Below are positions 33,497 to 37,406 of a stretch of DNA of 37,406 nucleotides, one piece after another (the stretch's first letter is position 1; the number at the start of each line of letters is the position of its first letter). Source of the stretch: Sphingomonadaceae bacterium. GTDB lineage: Bacteria > Pseudomonadota > Alphaproteobacteria > Sphingomonadales > Sphingomonadaceae. The notes beneath the pieces were generated by a model, which ran no database searches, had not been told where the DNA came from, and saw only the letters and a program-made list of their open reading frames with translations. Position numbers and translations under genes: made by a program. The stretch spans positions 1 to 37,406 of the forward strand of contig JAFAZF010000023.1 of NCBI GenBank assembly GCA_019239915.1, given 5' to 3'.

Positions 33497-34504
33497 ATGC
33501 TGATGTCGATACGCTACAACTTTCGCAATCCGCGTGAATGGCGGCGATCCTCCGCTGCGTTGTACAACCGCATCCTCGATCAGATCGCGTGGGCGGACGA
33601 GGCCGGCTTCGATCGCGTCACCTTTGCCGAACATCATTTCCTTGAGGAGGGCTTCCTGCCGTCGCTGATGCCGATCTGCGCCGCGGTCGCCGCACGAACG
33701 AAGCGGATGCTGATCGACACCGAAATACTGCTGCTACCGCTACACCATCCGGTCAGGATCGCCGAAGACGCGGCGATCGTCGACATCATCTCCAACGGCC
33801 GCCTGACCCTGTCGGTGGCCGGCGGCTATCGCGAGGAGGAATATGCCGCGCTCGGGATGAAGCTGTCCGAGCGCGCCGGGCGGATGGAGGAATGTCTCCA
33901 GATCCTCCGCAACTGCTGGACCAAGGACTGTTTCTCGTTCGACGGTCGCTATTATCGGCTGCGCGACGTGCGCATGTTTCCCAAGCCGGTGCAGCCTGGC
34001 GGCCCGCGCCTCGTTCTGGGCGGCGGCACGATGGCGGTGGCCCGGCGCGCGGCGCGCTTCGCCGACGACATGGCGCCGATGGATCCGGCGATGTGGGACG
34101 TCTATTATGACGAGCTGGAGCGGCTCGGCCGTCCCGCTGCTCGTGTTCCTCATCCGACGGCGCCACCGGCTCTCATGCATGTGACCGAAACGCCGGAGCG
34201 CGACTGGGAGGCAATCCGCCCGCACGCCATCTTCGAGGTCAACCAGTACAGCGCCTGGGGTCTGACCAACGCGAGCAGCTATGGCGACCTGCAGCCGAGC
34301 GAGGACACACTGCGGGCGATCCATAAGGTGTGGTCGGTGAACGAGGCGCTGGAGATCCTGCTCGCCCGACAGGCGGAATTTCAAGATTCAGTTTTCTCCT
34401 TCGCGCCGCTGCTGGCCGGCATGGATCCCGAGCTGGCCCAGCGCTCGCTCGGTCTGATCGCCGCGCGCATACTACCCGAGCTGAAGGCCGCACGCGCCAC
34501 CTGA
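33497..34504 (+). CDS. LLM-class flavin-dependent oxidoreductase
   Basis: 335-aa luciferase-like protein. 'RVTFAEHHFLEEGFLPS' carries the typical 'EHH' after strand 2, followed by 'DTEILLLPLHHPVRIAEDAAIVD', 'LSVAGGYREEEYAALG' and 'PRLVLGGGTMAVARRAARFADDM' (phosphate loop). It is closer in style to the LLM enzyme at 5355 than to the one at 6415. Start ATG 33497 or 33503; neither has a strong ribosome site. It is divergent from the PPOX gene across about 100 bp. Next to it is the scar of yet another LLM gene. Confidence 0.87.
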   Translation: MLMSIRYNFRNPREWRRSSAALYNRILDQIAWADEAGFDRVTFAEHHFLEEGFLPSLMPICAAVAARTKRMLIDTEILLLPLHHPVRIAEDAAIVDIISNGRLTLSVAGGYREEEYAALGMKLSERAGRMEECLQILRNCWTKDCFSFDGRYYRLRDVRMFPKPVQPGGPRLVLGGGTMAVARRAARFADDMAPMDPAMWDVYYDELERLGRPAARVPHPTAPPALMHVTETPERDWEAIRPHAIFEVNQYSAWGLTNASSYGDLQPSEDTLRAIHKVWSVNEALEILLARQAEFQDSVFSFAPLLAGMDPELAQRSLGLIAARILPELKAARAT

Positions 34505-34606
34505 GGCCTTCTCGATCTGGCGTTCAAACGGTGTGCGAATTAGCAGGGCGAGCTGCTCCTGCCGGCTCGCGGTCGGTGGCGGGAGCCATAAACTGGGAGG
34601 GCCCGA

Positions 34607-34770
34607 ATGCGGATCGGCGTAACATATCCTCAAACCGAGATCGAGGCGGATCCCGGTGCCGTTCGCCATTTCGCGCAGGCAGTCGAGGCGATGGGCTACA
34701 CGCACCTCCTCGCCTTCGACCATGTGCTCGGTGCCAATCGGGCCTCGCGCCCTGGCCGGACGCTGCCCTA
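34607..34770 (+). pseudogene. LLM-class monooxygenase, N-terminal remnant
   Basis: About 53 codons match the start of a luciferase-like protein: 'MRIGVTYPQTEIEADPGAVR', 'AQAVEAMGYTHLLAFDHVLG', then 'RPGRTLPYG'. GGAGGG lies 4-5 bp before the ATG. After about 34770 the frame becomes Arg-rich and loses family character, while another frame picks up an unrelated C-terminal domain. The remaining ~230 residues of a normal LLM enzyme are missing, so this is a deletion product. Confidence 0.75.
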
Positions 34771-35072
34771 TGGCCTGGAATCGCAGTCGCGGCGTCGGCC
34801 CCTGCGTGCGCGCGCTCAAGGGCGAGGCCGCCGAGGCGATCGCCGACGGACGGCTGACCGTGCTCGATGCGCTCAAGCACACCCGCAAGGCCGTTTATTT
34901 CGACGGCGATCTGACCGGCGGCCTTGCGCCGGCCGGCGAGTCCTCGGCGCTGATCGACGAGGTGCTGCCGGTCGACACGATCGTTCGCCGCACGATCGAA
35001 AGTTTCTGGCGCGAGATCGACCGCCTGGCCGCGCTCGCGGCACCCCGGCAGCCGGCAGTCGCGGACCGCTGA
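34771..35072 (+). pseudogene. C-terminal remnant resembling nitronate monooxygenase
   Basis: In a different frame from the LLM remnant, coding character continues with 'RALKGEAAEAIADGRL', then 'GGLAPAGESSALIDEVLPVD' and 'VRRTIESFWREIDRLAAL' to a TGA at 35070-35072. The 'AGxxxxLIDEVLPxxxIVRR' pattern is typical of the C-terminal end of nitronate monooxygenase/2-nitropropane dioxygenase-like TIM barrels. The assignment rests on this short pattern only. The N-terminal two thirds are missing, and the junction with the LLM remnant lies near 34765-34790. Confidence 0.5.
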
Positions 35073-35088
35073 TCTCCGCTGACCGAAC

Positions 35089-36150
35089 CTAGACGCCGAG
35101 CAGGTTGAACATGTCATGCTCGACCGCCGCCGCCGCGAACCGCACGGCGGCGGCGGTGTTACGCGATTCGGTCTGGAACTCGGTGCCGTTCAGCATCCAG
35201 ATCTTGAGGCCCCAGGGGATGCTCTTGCGATAGCTCTCCCACGCCTCCTCGAACGACGGCGCATCGACGCCATAGGCGGCGAGCCGGGTGAGATAATGCT
35301 GGATCAGCGCCCCCTCCCATTTGGGGCGATTGAGCAGATCGAGACCGGCGATGATGAAATAGCTGACGTCGAGCGACCAGGGCGCATAGCGCGGCTGCCA
35401 GTCGAGCAGGCCCGGCGTGCCGTCGGCATCGGTGTAGAGATTGCCAAGATGCATGTCGCCATGGTTGACGACGAAGGGCTGCGTCTTGTGGAACTGGCGC
35501 ATCGCTTCGAACACGCGCAGCATCCGATTGGCATCGACGAGCGATTGCGGCATCGCGGCGCAGCGCGGCGACTGGACGAAATGATCGAAGCGCGCCGGAT
35601 CCTCGAGGATGGCGATATAGTGGCCATTCTGCTGCCGGCTGGTGTCGGGCACCCAATCGAAGATGTCGTCGCGCGTCGCGCGCCAGCTTCGCGCGTGAAT
35701 CTTCGCCAGCGCATCGAGGAAGCCCATCGCCAGCTCGAAACCGATCGGCTTCAGCGGCGACAGGAAATGTACGCCGCGCTCGTCGAGATCCTCGAGGATC
35801 ACCAGCGAATGGCCGGCCGCATCGCGCCCGGCGAAAAAGCATTTCGGCGTGTTGACGTCGAGCAGCGGCACCAGGTCGCGATAGGCGTGCATCTCGTTGT
35901 CGTGCATGCCGCGCATATTGGGGCTGTGCGGCTCGAAGCCGGCCTTGACGATCACGCTCGACGGCGCCTCGTTGCTGTTGGTGCGCAGTTTGACGCGCGC
36001 CTTGGTCGAGGCGCCGGGAATGCGGCCGGTAATCGTCGCATCGTCGACGATTAGTCCGGGAATGTCGGTCGACAGCGCGTCGGTGAGCCAGCCGGCGGTC
36101 ACCTCCTCGATTTCGTGCGGTATTTTCACCTGCGTGGCGACGTCTGCCAT
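35089..36150 (-). CDS. Aminoglycoside-phosphotransferase/ecdysteroid-kinase-like protein
   Basis: 353-aa kinase-fold protein. 'SSVIVKAGFE' provides the ATP-binding lysine (about 69), 'VNHGDMHLGNLYTD' at 228-241 is the catalytic loop (HxDxxxxN), and 'GLLDWQ' at 247-252 the metal-binding Asp. Proteins of this type in actinobacterial and sphingomonad catabolic clusters are annotated as phosphotransferases of unknown substrate; phosphorylation of a small hydroxylated metabolite is plausible. Two ATGs stand in tandem (36153 and 36150); 36150 has the better 7-bp spacing to GGAGG. The 97-bp gap to the divergent amidohydrolase contains the shared motif CTAGCTATATAT. Confidence 0.83.
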   Translation of the reverse strand: MADVATQVKIPHEIEEVTAGWLTDALSTDIPGLIVDDATITGRIPGASTKARVKLRTNSNEAPSSVIVKAGFEPHSPNMRGMHDNEMHAYRDLVPLLDVNTPKCFFAGRDAAGHSLVILEDLDERGVHFLSPLKPIGFELAMGFLDALAKIHARSWRATRDDIFDWVPDTSRQQNGHYIAILEDPARFDHFVQSPRCAAMPQSLVDANRMLRVFEAMRQFHKTQPFVVNHGDMHLGNLYTDADGTPGLLDWQPRYAPWSLDVSYFIIAGLDLLNRPKWEGALIQHYLTRLAAYGVDAPSFEEAWESYRKSIPWGLKIWMLNGTEFQTESRNTAAAVRFAAAAVEHDMFNLLGV

Positions 36151-36197
36151 CATTCATCCTCCCTGATCGGCCACCATCGGCGTGCCGCCTGAAATAA

Positions 36198-36209
36198 CTA
36201 GCTATATAT
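36198..36209. promoter_or_regulatory. CTAGCTATATAT motif in divergent promoter
   Basis: A 12-bp AT-rich motif lies between the phosphotransferase and amidohydrolase starts. It is identical to 13328-13339 upstream of the TonB receptor. A weaker form (CTAGTTAGATGTAT, 21097-21110) stands upstream of the AtuA gene, where the IS427 element inserted. Either a shared operator or -10-like DNA; not distinguishable here. Confidence 0.35.
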
Positions 36210-36246
36210 TCGATTCGGACAATGACCGAAGCCGCGGAGAGGTAAA

Positions 36247-37266
36247 ATGACGACCGACGCGATCGCGCGCCGAGACGCACGCAACCAATGGCTTGCGCAG
36301 ACGATCGAGGCGATCATCGAGCCCGATCTGCCGATCATCGATCCTCACCATCATCTCTGGCCCGGCCTCGGTCATTATCAGGACGGACTCTATGAGCTGG
36401 ACGAGATCGCCGCCGACGTCGCGAGCGGGCACAATATCGTCGCAACCGTCTATATTGATGCCTACGCCAATTATGCCGAGGACGGGCCGCCTGAGTTGCG
36501 CGCCGTCGGCGAGACGCGCCGCGCCGACGCCACCGCCGACGAGGCAGCGCGGCGCGGCCTGAAGACGGCGATCTGCGCCGGAATCGTCGCCAACGCCGAC
36601 CTAAAGCTCGCCAACGCCGCCGACGTGCTCGACGCACATCTCGCCGCCTCGGCGCGAGTGAAGGGCGTGCGGCAGATCGCCTCGTTCGATGCAGACCTGC
36701 CGATCTCGCTCAACGACGATCCCGATCTCTACGACGATCCCGCCTTCCGTCGCGGCTTTCCGCTGCTGGCAGCTCGGGGGCTCAGCTTCGACGCCTGCTT
36801 CTACCATTTCCAGCTGCCGAGCGTGACACGGCTGGCGCGCGACTTTCCGGACACGATCATCATCGCCGACCATCTCGCCTCGCCGCTCGGCATCGGCAGC
36901 TATGCGGGGCGGCGCGAAGAAGCATGGCGCGAATGGCGCCCGCTGATCGCCGAGCTCGCGCAATGCCCGAACGTGATGATCAAACTCGGCGGCCAAGGCA
37001 TGTGGCTGGCGGATTTCGGCTGGACCGACCGCGCCGTAGCGCCCGGCTCGGCGGAGATCGCCGACACGCTGGGCGATCGTACCCGCCACGCGATCGATCT
37101 GTTTGGCCCGGGGCGATCGATGTTCGAAAGCAATTTCCCGGTCGATCGCAGCAGCATGTCCTATGCCGTGCTATGGAACGCCGCCAAGCGCATGTCGCAG
37201 GGCTATAATCCGGACGAGCGCGCGCAGCTGTTCGAGGGCACTGCGCGCCGGGTGTACCGGCTCTAG
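36247..37266 (+). CDS. Amidohydrolase-family (PF04909-type) metal-dependent hydrolase
   Basis: 339-aa TIM-barrel hydrolase/decarboxylase of the amidohydrolase-2 group. 'IIDPHHHLWPG' at 30-40 carries the HxH metal ligands; 'TIIIADHLASP' provides a further His after strand 5; 'MFESNFPVDRSS' near 300 gives the conserved Asp. Relatives open lactones (L-fucono-lactone, 2-pyrone-4,6-dicarboxylate) or decarboxylate aromatic acids, so ring opening of a lactone formed by an LLM enzyme would fit. AGAGGT lies 4-5 bp before ATG 36247. The stop TAG is part of CTAG at the border with the right IS copy; the natural-looking C-terminus 'ARRVYRL' suggests the protein is intact. Confidence 0.88.
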   Translation: MTTDAIARRDARNQWLAQTIEAIIEPDLPIIDPHHHLWPGLGHYQDGLYELDEIAADVASGHNIVATVYIDAYANYAEDGPPELRAVGETRRADATADEAARRGLKTAICAGIVANADLKLANAADVLDAHLAASARVKGVRQIASFDADLPISLNDDPDLYDDPAFRRGFPLLAARGLSFDACFYHFQLPSVTRLARDFPDTIIIADHLASPLGIGSYAGRREEAWREWRPLIAELAQCPNVMIKLGGQGMWLADFGWTDRAVAPGSAEIADTLGDRTRHAIDLFGPGRSMFESNFPVDRSSMSYAVLWNAAKRMSQGYNPDERAQLFEGTARRVYRL

Positions 37267-37406
37267 CAGGCCGTTGAACAAGTCGGTGGCGTAGCGACCG
37301 CGAACATGATTCATTCGTCGCCTGACAGGTGGGCGAGAGGGTTGGATGCGGGGCACAGACAGGCGCTCGGGTGAGCTATTCTCCTATGTCGGCCTCGAGC
37401 AGCGGG
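37267..37406 (+). mobile_element. Left end of an IS5-family insertion sequence (partial), inverted relative to the first
   Basis: Begins CAGGCCGTTGAACAAGTC directly after CTAG (37263-37266), then leader and the transposase start at 37346. The element continues beyond the window. With the copy at 1-140 it brackets the whole block, each with its transposase reading outward. Confidence 0.8.
37346..37406 (+). CDS. IS5-family transposase, N-terminal fragment (20 codons)
   Basis: Same peptide as the fragment at 1-61 (starts MRGTDRRSGELFSYVGLEQR). The GAGAGGG ribosome site is about 5 bp upstream. The rest of the gene lies outside the window. Confidence 0.75.
   Translation, partial: MRGTDRRSGELFSYVGLEQR

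Larger units (their letters stand above)
37260..37406. repeat. 147-bp terminal inverted repeat, right copy
   Basis: Exact reverse complement of 1-147. Starts with GCTCTAG, the last bases of the amidohydrolase gene, then 140 bp of IS sequence. Confidence 0.9.

Noticed and set aside
33398-33637. Longer PPOX frame up to 33637
   Set aside because: Overlaps the divergent LLM gene and lacks a ribosome site; ATG 33397 has a strong one.
1-37406. Linear replicon or phage genome with terminal inverted repeats
   Set aside because: The repeats encode a transposase N-terminus next to CTAG targets, and there are no replication, telomere-resolvase or phage structural genes.

Overview
The window is GC-rich alphaproteobacterial DNA, most likely from a sphingomonad (Sphingomonas/Sphingobium/Novosphingobium type). 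Reasons: the TonB-dependent receptor has the 'VTARR...RLQDVPVAVSV' plug start common in that group, there are several IS5-family elements, and the gene content is a loose mosaic of short catabolic operons. No tRNA, rRNA or CRISPR array was seen. Organism assignment is inference from style, not from a marker gene.

Layout. Both ends carry the same 147-bp sequence in inverted orientation. It is the left end of an IS5-family insertion sequence, with the first 20 codons of its transposase reading outward. Inside lie: a hydantoinase/ketone-carboxylase-like pair (hyuA-hyuB, minus strand); a broken glutathione S-transferase; a plus-strand set of two luciferase-like flavin monooxygenases, a Ddn-like deazaflavin oxidoreductase and a SnoaL-like protein (5.3-8.5 kb); a fused alpha/beta 2-oxoacid dehydrogenase E1; a double PPOX-fold protein facing a family III CoA-transferase; a TonB-dependent receptor killed by a stop codon and cut off by a truncated IS5-type element (13.5-16.3 kb); and a small patch of unrelated genes (MliC-like lipoprotein, two unknowns, a His-rich protein; 16.3-17.8 kb). 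Then come a tandem-duplicated GntR regulator, an enoyl-CoA hydratase, a complete IS427-type element sitting in the hydratase/atuA divergent promoter, and an AtuA-family protein. The last part holds a broken MFS transporter, a phytanoyl-CoA dioxygenase-like enzyme, an acyl-CoA ligase/DABB/SDR operon, a second MFS transporter, an FAD oxidase/acyl-CoA dehydrogenase operon, a second PPOX protein, a third intact LLM enzyme, an LLM/nitronate-monooxygenase deletion scar, a phosphotransferase and an amidohydrolase.

How it may work. The set reads as a carbon-catabolism island: import (TonB receptor, two MFS), oxygenation (LLM enzymes, PhyH, FAD oxidase), ring opening or hydrolysis (amidohydrolase), CoA activation (ligase, CaiB/BaiF transferase), beta-oxidation-like steps (acyl-CoA dehydrogenase, enoyl-CoA hydratase, SDR), and ATP-dependent carboxylase/hydrolase-type chemistry (HyuAB, AtuA). 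A terpenoid or alicyclic ketone/acid substrate would fit, but no gene fixes the substrate.

The strongest overall signal is decay. Three genes carry one-base deletions (hyuB, hyuA, GST), three carry single in-frame stops (TonB receptor, MFS, acyl-CoA ligase), one is a deletion fusion (LLM/NMO), and three IS5-family types flank or interrupt the block. Either this catabolic island is being lost, or some lesions are sequence errors; read-level checking decides.
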